Assembly (NCBI RefSeq): GCF_003240585.1
Contig: NZ_PCDP01000028.1
Coordinates: 62,001-126,000, forward strand
Direction: 5' to 3'
Length of the DNA: 64,000 nucleotides
Origin: Arminella tubonensis
Lineage (GTDB): Bacteria; Pseudomonadota; Alphaproteobacteria; Rhizobiales; Rhizobiaceae
Positions 1 through 8,122 of this stretch are shown here, piece by piece. Position 1 is the first letter of the stretch, and each line of letters starts with the position of its first letter. The position numbers were made by a program, and so were the translations under genes. Under the pieces are notes generated by a model that was given only the letters and a program-made list of their open reading frames with translations, had not been told where the DNA came from and ran no database searches.

Positions 1-76
1 ATGGCGTCGTTGCAACCTCGTCTCGTCCATCGGCTTCCCCCTTGGACACACTATCCTTGGTATGTCTGACAGGCGG

Positions 77-217
77 TCACTGAAGGGTAACCTTTATGTT
101 TCTCAGGATATCGTCGAGGTTCAGCAGCTCGCATAGATCATGTGCGCCTTCGAGATCGAGGGCGCTGAGTTCTCGACCATTCAGCACAACGGTCACGCCA
201 GCGCTGATGTCATTCAC
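77..217 (-). pseudogene. Possible C-terminal gene remnant (46 codons)
   Basis: The minus strand has a short open frame that starts at GTG, is preceded 24 bases upstream by an in-frame TAG, and ends in LRNIKVTLQ. It reads as protein-like text (acidic, hydrophobic, with ELSALDLEGAHDLCELL). I see no convincing ribosome binding site and do not recognise the family. It could be the tail of a decayed gene or chance. Its neighbours downstream are also decayed, which favours a remnant. Confidence 0.2.
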
Positions 218-582
218 CGACCACCCATTGCCCTCGTAGCACTAGTCTTTGTCAAACCGAGGGTGGCCATCAAATCATTTTAACGCTGACCGGGAAATGT
301 TTGCTAAATATTTTTGAGAGGGATCGGATTACATGGACGCCTGGGAGCCCTGCGTCCGACACGACGGAATCGATGCTGAACAATGGCCTACTGGCGGTTT
401 CCTGGACGCTCGTTAGGGTTCGCATGAAACCCTACAGGCCGCCCTGGGTGCAATCAATTTGCCAAAATCAGTCCAGGCATCCCGGTCGACGATCCCTGGA
501 ATATGATCGAGCGGCCGCTTTGAATATGGGAACAATGTTGCTGCCCAGTTGTTGTACAGGTATCCAATTAGGAGGATATTCT
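218..582. other. No supported gene
   Basis: The open frames here do not resemble known proteins. The 3' end provides the leader of the small secreted protein that starts at 583, including its GGAGG ribosome binding site at about 571. Confidence 0.4.
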
Positions 583-888
583 ATGAGAAACGCCATTCTC
601 GCCTGTACGATGGCAGTGCTAACAGCCGGTTCCGTTGCTTTGCCAGCATTGGCCGACGACGTTTTTGTCACCGGTCAGCGCTACTATGACGACGGATACA
701 ACAACGACAATGGGTATCGTCATCATCGTCATCGGCCGGGTATCGTTATCAACGACCGCGGCGTTACCTTTGGTTCTGCCGAGCAACGTGACCACTATCG
801 CAATCGTGACAGGTGCTCGACCAAGACCATGACACGCCAGACGGATGACGGCTCTGAAGTCACCAAGACAATTCGTCGTTGTGACTAG
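583..888 (+). CDS. Small secreted protein of unknown function
   Basis: This is a 101-residue protein. The ATG at 583 is chosen over upstream in-frame starts because GGAGG lies 8 bases before it and a signal peptide begins there (MRNAILACTMAVLTAG, cleavage probably after ALA near residue 23). The mature part is rich in Tyr, Asp, Asn and His (YYDDGYNNDNGYRHHRHR at about residues 33-50). It ends in a basic segment with two cysteines that could form one disulfide. Small His/Tyr-rich exported proteins of this kind are common in rhizobia and mostly uncharacterised. A metal-binding or envelope role is possible but is not shown. A hairpin follows the stop codon, so it is probably monocistronic. Confidence 0.75.
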   Translation: MRNAILACTMAVLTAGSVALPALADDVFVTGQRYYDDGYNNDNGYRHHRHRPGIVINDRGVTFGSAEQRDHYRNRDRCSTKTMTRQTDDGSEVTKTIRRCD

Positions 889-898
889 CAACCGAAAG

Positions 899-936
899 AA
901 CCCGGCCGAAAGCGAGCCGGGTTCGTCATTTTTGGC
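899..936 (+). terminator. Rho-independent-like terminator
   Basis: Perfect 8-bp stem AACCCGGC (899-906) / GCCGGGTT (916-923) with a 9-base loop, followed by CGTCATTTTT. It lies 10 bases after the stop of the small secreted protein. The T-tract is displaced by a few bases, so strength is uncertain. Confidence 0.6.
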
Positions 937-1084
937 ATACTTGCACGCGCCCATTTGGGCATTTGCCGAGATCCAAGCATCGAACTGCTATGCTAGGCGC
1001 CCATGGTGGCGCAATATGAGACCGACGGCGCCCATGCAGTCGTCAAGAAACCTTCCGATCGCAAATTGCGGCGCGGAACCTTCT

Positions 1085-1490
1085 ACATCGCCCGGCTTCA
1101 CCAGAGTGTATTTCGCGTGACTGGACCTCATCGGAGCGAGGCATTTCGCCCGCGGCGGCCAGACCACCACTAGTGACGAACAGGCCCGGGTTGATGATGG
1201 TGCCAACCTGCGCCAAACCGTCGGCAGCTTCGCCGGCATCTTCAAGCAGGCGTGGAAGCCGATATCGCCCGCGCCGCCGCGACGAAATCTGCCATCGAGA
1301 TGGCCCCAGCCAAGCGCCTCAGCGACGTTCAACACCGTCGCGCCACTGCAACGGAGCTCAAGACAACCACGAGTACCGCAACTGCAGAGATCGCCATGAG
1401 GGTCGAGCACCATATGGCTCAAACTCTCCGGCGGTACCGGCAACGCCCGTCAGTACCTTTGCCGTTCGCAACGATGCGCCGATGCTAGAT
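1085..1490 (-). pseudogene. Remnant of a ROK-family sugar kinase/regulator
   Basis: Three pieces of a ROK (NagC/XylR/glucokinase-like) protein lie in order on the minus strand but in different frames. GVAGTAGEF is at about 1430-1455. HMVLDPHGDLCSCGTRGCLE, the ROK signature with its zinc-ligand cysteines, runs down from about 1422. EDAGEAADGLAQVGTIINPG and then FVTSGGLAAAGEM follow at about 1225-1130. At least two frameshifts separate them, and the N-terminal half (HTH or first lobe) is absent. ROK proteins are about 300-400 residues, so only the C-terminal half is visible. No intact product can be made. The calls rest on motif recognition by eye. Confidence 0.6.
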
Positions 1491-1934
1491 CAAGCTTGAA
1501 AACACGAAGTCTTCAACACCCGCGGCAGCGCCCTGACAAGATCTCCGACGCAATGCATTGCGGTTCTTGCCGCTTGAGCGATGGAGCAAGGCCGTGACAG
1601 GCTTGTCTCCTGGTATCGATCAAATGCTCTGGACGAAAAGCGTCTCCCAAGCGCGCCAGCGAGATTGTTCGCGGATCTGCTCGGAAGATAAACAGCGCCG
1701 CCCTCCCTTGCTCCGGATCAGTTGGGAATTCGACATCCGCTTTGGCGACTGCCAGCCTTTAGTTCCCGGACTTTGCTTGAGTAGCCCACTAACACCAATC
1801 AGATTGGCGGTAGATCAGGCGGCTTATTCCGACGATCGCCTCGATGGGTGTCAGCGTGTTGTGGGTATGCTCATCCCTGCTTGCCAACGCGGCAAGGTTT
1901 CCCCTAGCGGGTTCGCGCGCAATGCCCCGGGGAT
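1491..1934. other. No supported gene
   Basis: Short open frames occur on both strands but none resembles a known family or has a plausible start. It may be decayed sequence continuous with the ROK remnant. Confidence 0.4.
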
Positions 1935-2621
1935 TTACGTCGGCTTGCTGGCCTCGATGAAACGGCGGAGTGCTGTGGCCGCGTTCAACATATGGGCTCG
2001 CATGCGCCGAGATGCCATCTCGCCGTCACCCTCCGCTATCGCCTGCATGATGGCATCGTGTTCATCTCTGGATCGGCGCATGCGCTCGCCTTGGCGAAGT
2101 TGCGTGCGTCGAAAGGCATTGAGCCTGCTGCGCACTGCGATCGCTTGTTCCGCAAGAAAGCCGTTGTGGGTGGCGTGATAGATCCTGTCATGGAATTCGA
2201 GGTTGAATGCGTCGTAGGCGTCATAATCGCCCTTCTCGACAATAGCCTCCGACAAGTCGTGCATTTCAATCAGGTGGCTGCGCTCGATCGGCGTCATTCG
2301 GTAGGTGGCAAGCCTGACGCACATCGCCTCAATCTCGGCGACAGTCTCGAACATCTCCATGATTCGTTCGGGAGTCATGCGGGCAACAACGACGCCGCGC
2401 CGCCCGCGAACCTCGACAAGGCCGCTGACCGCCAGTTGACGCAACGCTTCTCGGACCGGGGTGCGCGAAGCGCCGAAGCGGTCTGCAAGTTGCTGTTCGT
2501 CCAGCGCCGCGCCAGCCTCCAGGAGCCCCTGTGTTATCTCGTCGGTGAGCGCATTGCGAATGCGATCGGACAATAGTCCTCGATCACCAGCGTCATCATC
2601 ACCTTCCAATTCCTTCGTCAT
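1935..2621 (-). CDS. GntR-family (FadR subfamily) transcriptional regulator
   Basis: 228 residues. The winged helix-turn-helix occupies about residues 15-80 (EQQLADRFGASRTPVREALR, then LVEVRGRRGVVVA). A C-terminal all-helical FCD ligand domain follows, with the metal-binding pattern of FadR-type regulators (D and H in FHDRIYHATHN, and RDEHDAI). The ATG at 2621 is preferred over an upstream in-frame start because AGGAG lies 7 bases before it. FCD regulators usually bind organic acids or sugar acids and repress an adjacent catabolic gene. Here the neighbour in one direction is decayed and in the other is a secreted hydrolase, so the target is unknown. Confidence 0.85.
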   Translation of the reverse strand: MTKELEGDDDAGDRGLLSDRIRNALTDEITQGLLEAGAALDEQQLADRFGASRTPVREALRQLAVSGLVEVRGRRGVVVARMTPERIMEMFETVAEIEAMCVRLATYRMTPIERSHLIEMHDLSEAIVEKGDYDAYDAFNLEFHDRIYHATHNGFLAEQAIAVRSRLNAFRRTQLRQGERMRRSRDEHDAIMQAIAEGDGEMASRRMRAHMLNAATALRRFIEASKPT

Positions 2622-2994
2622 ACCGCAAGCTCCTGAAGTCTTTCCTGCGCGTAAAGCGCCCGTCCGTGTATGCAAATCCAGCATACGACCCACATCGTGT
2701 ATACAATATCGCTATCACGAATATGTTATGTATTCAATAGTTGACCAATTTACTTTTAAAGGATACACAATGCCCATGATAGCAGGGCCTTGCACACACA
2801 AGACCGCTAAAGAGCCCAGCTGGAATACGCGGAAGGAAGTTTTTGCAAAATGGGACGGCCGCGAATAGCGCTTCGCGTCAGGCCCGCTCTCGGCAATATC
2901 TTGTTTACCAACAGACGCCGCCGGGTCTCCGCGGTCAGCCAGCACGACCTCGTATCCATTCTCGAAACTGTTCCACGCAGAAGGAAGCCAAATC
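2622..2994. promoter_or_regulatory. Divergent intergenic region, AT-rich, with a candidate GntR box
   Basis: This 373-bp region separates the GntR gene from the hydrolase. Positions 2695-2770 are clearly AT-rich. They contain TCGTGTATACAA (2695-2706), which resembles the TNGT...ACNA pattern of FadR-type operators, and a related GGATACACAAT at about 2760. No gene is supported. The operator is a guess from pattern alone. Confidence 0.3.
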
Positions 2995-3777
2995 ATGATG
3001 ATGACCAGACGCTCTTTCTCAGCCGCCCTTGTTGCCGGTGCCGCCACCTCCCTTCTCTCGGGCCGCGGCATAGCGGCGACGCCCGCCCCGGTGAAGGCCC
3101 GCAACGTTGTCCTCGCGCATGGGCTGTTCGCCGACGGATCGTGCTGGTCCGAGGTGATCGCGCGGTTGCAAAAGGGGGGGCTCAATGCCACGGCCGTTCA
3201 AAACCCTCTTACGACGCTGCCTGAAGCAGTAGCCTCAGTCCAGCGGGTCCTCGCAAGGCAGGACGGCCCGACGGTTCTAGTCGGACATTCCTTCTCCGGG
3301 ATGATCGTCACCGAGGCCGGCGTCCACCCGAACGTGTCGGCGCTGGTTTATGTCGCAGCGCGCGCGCCGGATGCGGGCGAAGACTACACCGCATTGGCCA
3401 AGACGTTTCCCACACCTCCCGCCTCCGCAGGCATCGTCTTCGACGGTGATGAAGGTCGTCTCAGCGAGGCCGCGTTTCTGCACGATTTCGCGGGTGACCT
3501 GCCCGAAGCAAAGGCAAAGGTGCTCTATGCCGTCCAGGAACCGTTCAACAAGGCTCTGCTCACCGGTAAGACCACGCAAGCGGCCTGGCGTTCAAAGCCG
3601 AGTTGGTACGCCGTTTCGACGGAAGACCGTACGATCAATCCAGACCTCGAGCGTTTTATGGCGAAACGCATGGGTGCCAAGACCATTGAATTGAAGTCGA
3701 GCCATCTCTCGCTCATCTCTCACCCGGATGAGATCGCCCAGCTAATTCTCGAGGCGGCGGGCCAGACCGCGGAGTGA
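2995..3777 (+). CDS. Exported alpha/beta hydrolase (EstC/hydroxynitrile-lyase-like)
   Basis: 260 residues. The N-terminus carries a twin-arginine-like signal (TRRSFSAALVAGAATSLL, cleavage near residue 28), so the enzyme is probably exported folded. After it comes the compact alpha/beta hydrolase fold. An oxyanion-loop motif VLAHGLFADGSCW is followed by the nucleophile elbow GHSFSG (Ser at about residue 98) and a late SSHLSLIS carrying the catalytic His. The acid is probably Asp in STEDRTINP. Family members are small esterases or plant hydroxynitrile-lyase-like enzymes. The substrate cannot be read from sequence. AAGGAAG lies 7 bases before the ATG. The GntR regulator is divergent and may control it. 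Confidence 0.8.
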   Translation: MMMTRRSFSAALVAGAATSLLSGRGIAATPAPVKARNVVLAHGLFADGSCWSEVIARLQKGGLNATAVQNPLTTLPEAVASVQRVLARQDGPTVLVGHSFSGMIVTEAGVHPNVSALVYVAARAPDAGEDYTALAKTFPTPPASAGIVFDGDEGRLSEAAFLHDFAGDLPEAKAKVLYAVQEPFNKALLTGKTTQAAWRSKPSWYAVSTEDRTINPDLERFMAKRMGAKTIELKSSHLSLISHPDEIAQLILEAAGQTAE

Positions 3778-3800
3778 ATTCAGCGGCGGCAAAACAGTAG

Positions 3801-4160
3801 ATCGTGGCTACCGACCGACTGATCCGCTTCTGTGAGCAGTTGTCACCTAAATACCCGGACTGTGTCATCAACCCTATCCTTGAGATCGATGCTGCGAAGG
3901 CTGGTATCAGATCCACCGTCTGGGCCACAGGCTAAGCGCTCGATTTCGGTTGGCTGAAAATTGGAAAGTTCGACGAGCGTGGCTGGCCCATACATGAACG
4001 CGGTGTGAAGCCTACTCCATGACTTTATTTTCTGGGGCCTCCGTGACTTTCGCACAGAGCGTCGCCGTTCATCTGGGGCGTCTGGCATGACGCCGACTAT
4101 TTGGCGGATCACATCGCGAAGCGAAAACAATTTGAATTGCAGACCGCGACCGCAAGCCGA
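3801..4160 (+). pseudogene. C-terminal remnant of a CzcO-like FAD monooxygenase
   Basis: One continuous reading frame (ATC at 3801 onward) reads like the C-terminal third of a CzcO/FMO-type flavoprotein. It holds AGIRSTVWATG, then DFGWLKIGKFDERG, then HERGVKPTP, YFLGPP and FIWGVWHDADYLADHIAKRK. In intact relatives these correspond to the ATG motif and the final YFLG-PWL...G-DA-YLADHI block. The frame is interrupted by three stops: TAA after WATG, TGA before LYFLG and TGA after GPP. No frameshift is needed until about 4160. The N-terminal FAD- and NADP-binding domains are absent. It is clearly non-functional. Confidence 0.6.
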
Positions 4161-4313
4161 TTGCCGTGCTACGGACGTGGCCTGTCGAAGAGGGCAAGAT
4201 GTCAGTTGCGCGGGAAGGAATTGCCGCGACCGTCGGCTTAATCTCTCTATGCCTAGCTGGATCATCCCGTCTAGTATGTCCTGAAGCCTCGAAGCAATCA
4301 GGACCGGTTTGCC

Positions 4314-5477
4314 ATGACGATCTCATCCCTGCTTTCCCGCATCGACTGGGTAGGACAAAGCTGCACCTTGCTGCGGGAAACCGCCACCGAATTCGAAAGA
4401 ACGCAACCTTTCGAGGGGCTGACGATAGGCACGGCCATTCATCTCGAGCCAAAAACGGTGGCTTTGCTGATGACGTTGAAGGCCGGGGGAGCCCGTCTCG
4501 TCGCGACCGGCAATCTCAACAGCACCCAGCCCGAAACGGTTGCCTATCTGCGTACGCAAGGCATTGAGGTCATCGGTGGCCAGACGACCGATGAAGCCGC
4601 ACATCACGGATTCATCGACGCGTTGCTCGACCAAAATCCGGAAATTCTGCTGGACAATGGCGGCGATCTTTTCGCGCGGGTGGCCGAGCGGCCCTACGCC
4701 AAGCTGCGCGGCGGCACCGAGGAAACGACATCGGGACGCACTCGTCTCGAACCCATGCGCCAGGCGATTGGTCTTCCGGTTCTCGTCATCAACGACAGCC
4801 CAATCAAACAGTTTGCCGAAAACCGTCATGCTGTCGGCCAGAGCCTGTTTGAAAGCTACATGCGCTTCACCAATCGCTCGACCAACGGCAAGCGAGTGAC
4901 TGTTTTCGGCTATGGCGCCTGCGGAAAGGGTACGGCGGCATGCTTCAAAAACGCGTACAGCGCTGTCAGCGTGGTCGACATCGACCCGGTAACGACGCTT
5001 GAAGCCCATCTCGACGGCTTCTCCACACCGCTGCGCGACGAAGCGATCCGCTCGGCAGATATCATCGTTACGGTGACTGGCTATCCTGCAATTCTGACGG
5101 CCGCAGACACCGGATTGCTGAAGGACGGCGTCATTCTCATCAATGGCGGGCACTTTCCCAATGAGATCGACGTCGCGGCCCTGCGCGTGGACGCATCGGT
5201 CAAGAGGGTCGACAGCTACGGGCAGGATGGGATCCAGACGATTCATCTGAAGGACGGACGTCGCGTTCACATTCTGAGTGGCGGACACATGGCCAACCTG
5301 GCGGGCCCAAGGCCGCTTGGAAATTCGGTGGAATCAATGGACCTTGGCTTCACATTGCAGGCCCGATGCCTTGAGCGCGTGGCAAGCGGCAAGCTAGACG
5401 CATCAATGTGCGTCGTCCCTGTCCCGCGCGATATCGATGCGATGGTTGCCGCCGCCTATCTCGATCTTCACCGATAA
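4314..5477 (+). CDS. S-adenosylhomocysteine hydrolase-like protein (divergent)
   Basis: 387 residues, shorter than typical bacterial AdoHcy hydrolases (about 430-470). Family features are present: AIHLEPKT (substrate His), GNLNSTQ, LDNGGDLF, GGTEETTSGRTRL, NDSPIKQFAEN, the NAD Rossmann motif GYGACGKGTAA (about residues 201-211) and GGHFPNEID. Departures are an Asp-to-Glu change where the Lys...Asp pair is normally found (KQFAEN), and loss of the C-terminal KPDHYRY tail that reaches into the neighbouring NAD site. The canonical reaction splits SAH into adenosine and homocysteine. Because of these changes and its accessory context, this copy may act on another substrate. A broken Gfo/Idh gene starts 15 bases downstream, suggesting a former operon. 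Confidence 0.8.
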   Translation: MTISSLLSRIDWVGQSCTLLRETATEFERTQPFEGLTIGTAIHLEPKTVALLMTLKAGGARLVATGNLNSTQPETVAYLRTQGIEVIGGQTTDEAAHHGFIDALLDQNPEILLDNGGDLFARVAERPYAKLRGGTEETTSGRTRLEPMRQAIGLPVLVINDSPIKQFAENRHAVGQSLFESYMRFTNRSTNGKRVTVFGYGACGKGTAACFKNAYSAVSVVDIDPVTTLEAHLDGFSTPLRDEAIRSADIIVTVTGYPAILTAADTGLLKDGVILINGGHFPNEIDVAALRVDASVKRVDSYGQDGIQTIHLKDGRRVHILSGGHMANLAGPRPLGNSVESMDLGFTLQARCLERVASGKLDASMCVVPVPRDIDAMVAAAYLDLHR

Positions 5478-5492
5478 CACAAAGGTAACACG

Positions 5493-6508
5493 ATGCTACG
5501 CTGGGCGATCATCGGCACGAGCTTCATTTCCGAGACGATGGCGAAGGCTATCGCTGCGAGCGAAGGTTCGCGGATCGAAACTGTATTCGGGCGCAACGCC
5601 GGTCGGCTTTCGGACTTCGCGGACCGTCATGGCATCGCCAAACGCTATACCGACTACGATCTCCTTTTGGACGATCTCGATATCGATGTCGCTATATCGG
5701 CCTGCCAAACAATATCCATCACGAAGCCGTCATGAAAGCGGCTTCGAGGGGCAAAGCGATCGTTTCGGAAAAGTCGCTGACTACAACGATGGCGGATGCC
5801 GACAGGCTCGCCCAGGCCGTGCGGTCCGCCGACGTCTTTTTCCTGGAAGGCCTGATGTATCTCAGCCATCCCTTGATGGAAAAGGTTGGCGAAATCATCC
5901 GCTCGGGACGCCTCGGCACAATCCGGTCCGTGAGCGGTTCCTATGCCGCCGACATCTGGAAGCTGGTCAATCCGCTCGGCAACGGCACGATCTTCAATCT
6001 CGGCTGCTATCCGGTTTCGCTGCTGCAGTATGTCGTTCAAACGGCATTTGGAGCTGAGGTCTTCACCGACCGCGTGACGCGTGGCAGCGGCAACGTATCC
6101 GGCCACGACGGCAACATCTGCGACGCGGCACTTCTTGTCCGCTTTGGTAACGGTGTGCTCGCCACCATACAGTCCACCGACAGTTACGGGATGAGCTTCG
6201 ATTTTGCCATCCACGGCGATTGCGGCGTGTTGCGCTTCCGTACCAATCCGTGGTTGCCGATCGCCGGCGAAAATGCGCTGGAAATTCAACTCTATGATGG
6301 TGGGGCGGAAACCATTGTCGTCACCTCCCTTTACGATGCCTTTCAACATCAGGTCATGCGGGTGGAGGAATGCCTGCGTCTCGGGCTGAGGCAAGCTCCC
6401 CGACCATCCCCTCGCCTGTCGGACTCGCTCGAGATCATGGCATTGCTCACCACATGGGAAGAGCATTGCAGGACAACAATCCCACAGCCCCGCCACGATC
6501 CGCGATGA
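5493..6508 (+). pseudogene. Gfo/Idh/MocA-family oxidoreductase with a single-base frameshift
   Basis: The N-terminal Rossmann part (MLRWAIIGTSFISETMA) runs to about 5698 in one frame. The rest (NNIHHEAVMKAA, SEKSL, EGLMYLSHPLM, GCYPVSLLQY) continues in another frame to 6508. Restoring one G near 5699 (TCG-GGC-CTG-CCA) rebuilds the family text AISGLPNNIHHEA, so this is a one-base deletion, not mosaic sequence. The normal EKP motif reads EKS. Intact length would be about 338 residues, normal for the family. It could be a real null mutation or a sequencing error; see the matching event in the lysE gene. It probably formed an operon with the SAH-hydrolase-like gene. Confidence 0.8.
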
Positions 6509-6540
6509 CCCCGAGGCGGGGGAGACCATGGCTTAAGCCC

Positions 6541-6566
6541 GTCCCGCCACCGGGAGGTGGCGAGAC
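6541..6566. terminator. Hairpin between convergent genes
   Basis: CGCCACC (6545-6551) and GGTGGCG (6556-6562) form a 7-bp GC stem with a four-base loop, between the convergent Gfo/Idh remnant and the peptide-binding protein gene. There is no T-tract, so it is at most a weak or Rho-assisted terminator. Confidence 0.3.
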
Positions 6567-6589
6567 ATTGGTACTGGCGGTTCGAACAC

Positions 6590-8104
6590 TCAGTTTTTCA
6601 CCGTATCCTCAAGGAAGAAGCGGCCCAGCGGATTCTGATAGAAATTGTCAACGTTCTTGCGCGAGACGTTGATGTAGGGGCTGTAATAGAGGTCGATCCA
6701 GTTGACGTCGTCCTTGGCCATTTTCTGCAGGTCGACATACATCTGTTGACGTTTGACCGGATCGAGTTCCAGACGGGCTGCTGCGACCAACTCCTTCACC
6801 TTCTCGTTCTTGTAGTGGGTCGAGTAGTTGTTGTTGGAGTCGTGGCCGAGGACGAAGGTCGTCTTCTGGTCCGGATCGAGAATGTCGTTCGTCCAATAGT
6901 TGACGGAGATGTCATAGTCGCCGGCGACCGTCATGTCCCATTCCTGGCTCGGATCGACCTTCTGGAGCTTGGCGGTGATGCCTGCCTTCTGAAGCTGCTG
7001 CTGTAGAAGGACTGCGATCTGCTCGTCGACTTCGTCGCCGGCTCTCAGCAGATAGTTCAGTGTCAGATCGGAAGCACCGGCAGCCGCCAGCATCTGCTTG
7101 GCCTTCTCCGGATCATAGGGTCGCTGCATGTTGTCAGCGTAGTAATAGAGCGCACCTTTCGGGATGTAAGAGTTGGCAACCTGCCCCTGACCGAAGGTGA
7201 CCGCGTCGATGATTGCCTTCTTATCTATCGCCATGTCCAGAGCCTGACGGACTTCCTTCTTTGCAAGCGCACCGTGCTCGTGGTTGATGAGTAGATGGTC
7301 TTCGCGGGTTGAAGGGTCGATATCGACGTTGAGGTTCGGATCCTTCTTCAATTCCTCCACGCGGGAGAAAGGAACGAAGATGGCAGCGTCGAGTTGGCCT
7401 GCCTGCACGTTCAGCATTCGCGTATTGTCATCCGGCACCGATATCCATTCGACACCGTCAAGCTTGACGCGGTCGGCCTGCCAGAAGAAAGGGTTCTTCT
7501 TTAAAATGACGCGGTCGCCGCGGCGCCATTCGTCGACGACGAAGGCGCCCGATGCGATCGGTTTATCGCTGTAGCCGTCCGAGCCGAGCGCTTCCATGCC
7601 CTTCTTGGAAATGACCGAACTGTTCGGCAGCGCCAGGGTTGAAAGAAATGGTGCCGACGGGTTCTTCAACTTGACCGTCAGCGTATGGGCATCCGTGGCA
7701 ACAGCCGTATCGACCACCTTGTAGGAATCGCTCCAGAGCGAAGCCTTGTCGTCGCGGATGCGAAGGAGGCTGTAGGCTGCGTCTTCTGCAGTGAGCGGTG
7801 AGCCGTCGGAAAATTTCGCGTCCCTGATCTTGAAGCTGTAGGTCAGGCCGTCGCTGGAGACCGTCCAGCTTTCGGCGAGACCTGGCTCAAGCTTGGTACC
7901 GGTCTTGTCGACACGCACAAGCACATCATAGACGTTGGAAAAAACCCAGTTGTCGATATTCTGCGCCGTCTTGATCGGATCGAACGTCGTCGAATCTTCG
8001 CGACGACCGATGGTTAATACACCCGCCGCTTCGGCAAAGCTGGCGCTGAGAGTAAGGCCGGCCATGACGGCCGCAAGTCCGATTGTCTTCCACCTGTTGA
8101 TCAT
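6590..8104 (-). CDS. Peptide ABC transporter substrate-binding protein (SBP_bac_5)
   Basis: 504 residues, normal for DppA/OppA-like proteins. The signal peptide is MINRWKTIGLAAVMAGLTLS... ending AEA near residue 26. The mature protein has the family 5 landmarks: DSTTFDPIKTAQN, AESWTVSSDGLTYSFKIRD, FSDGSPLTAEDAAYSL and the ALDMAIDKKAI helix. AAGGGA lies 9 bases before the ATG. It is the last gene of a minus-strand operon starting at 12551 (iminopeptidase, two permeases, dual ATPase, this protein). It should bind a di/oligopeptide or related amine in the periplasm. The LuxR-solo context suggests a plant-derived ligand, but that is inference. Confidence 0.92.
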   Translation of the reverse strand: MINRWKTIGLAAVMAGLTLSASFAEAAGVLTIGRREDSTTFDPIKTAQNIDNWVFSNVYDVLVRVDKTGTKLEPGLAESWTVSSDGLTYSFKIRDAKFSDGSPLTAEDAAYSLLRIRDDKASLWSDSYKVVDTAVATDAHTLTVKLKNPSAPFLSTLALPNSSVISKKGMEALGSDGYSDKPIASGAFVVDEWRRGDRVILKKNPFFWQADRVKLDGVEWISVPDDNTRMLNVQAGQLDAAIFVPFSRVEELKKDPNLNVDIDPSTREDHLLINHEHGALAKKEVRQALDMAIDKKAIIDAVTFGQGQVANSYIPKGALYYYADNMQRPYDPEKAKQMLAAAGASDLTLNYLLRAGDEVDEQIAVLLQQQLQKAGITAKLQKVDPSQEWDMTVAGDYDISVNYWTNDILDPDQKTTFVLGHDSNNNYSTHYKNEKVKELVAAARLELDPVKRQQMYVDLQKMAKDDVNWIDLYYSPYINVSRKNVDNFYQNPLGRFFLEDTVKN

Positions 8105-8122
8105 GAATTCGTTCCCTTGTTG

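Noticed and set aside
988..1443. 151-codon frame as an intact gene
   Set aside because: It contains the ROK signature but its second half is out of frame with the ROK C-terminus, so it is a remnant.
1558..2178. 206-codon plus-strand frame
   Set aside because: Its second half is antisense to the GntR regulator, and the first half matches nothing I recognise.
4234..4313. SAH riboswitch before the SAH-hydrolase-like gene
   Set aside because: The leader is short and I could not find the conserved pseudoknot-forming core; no support.
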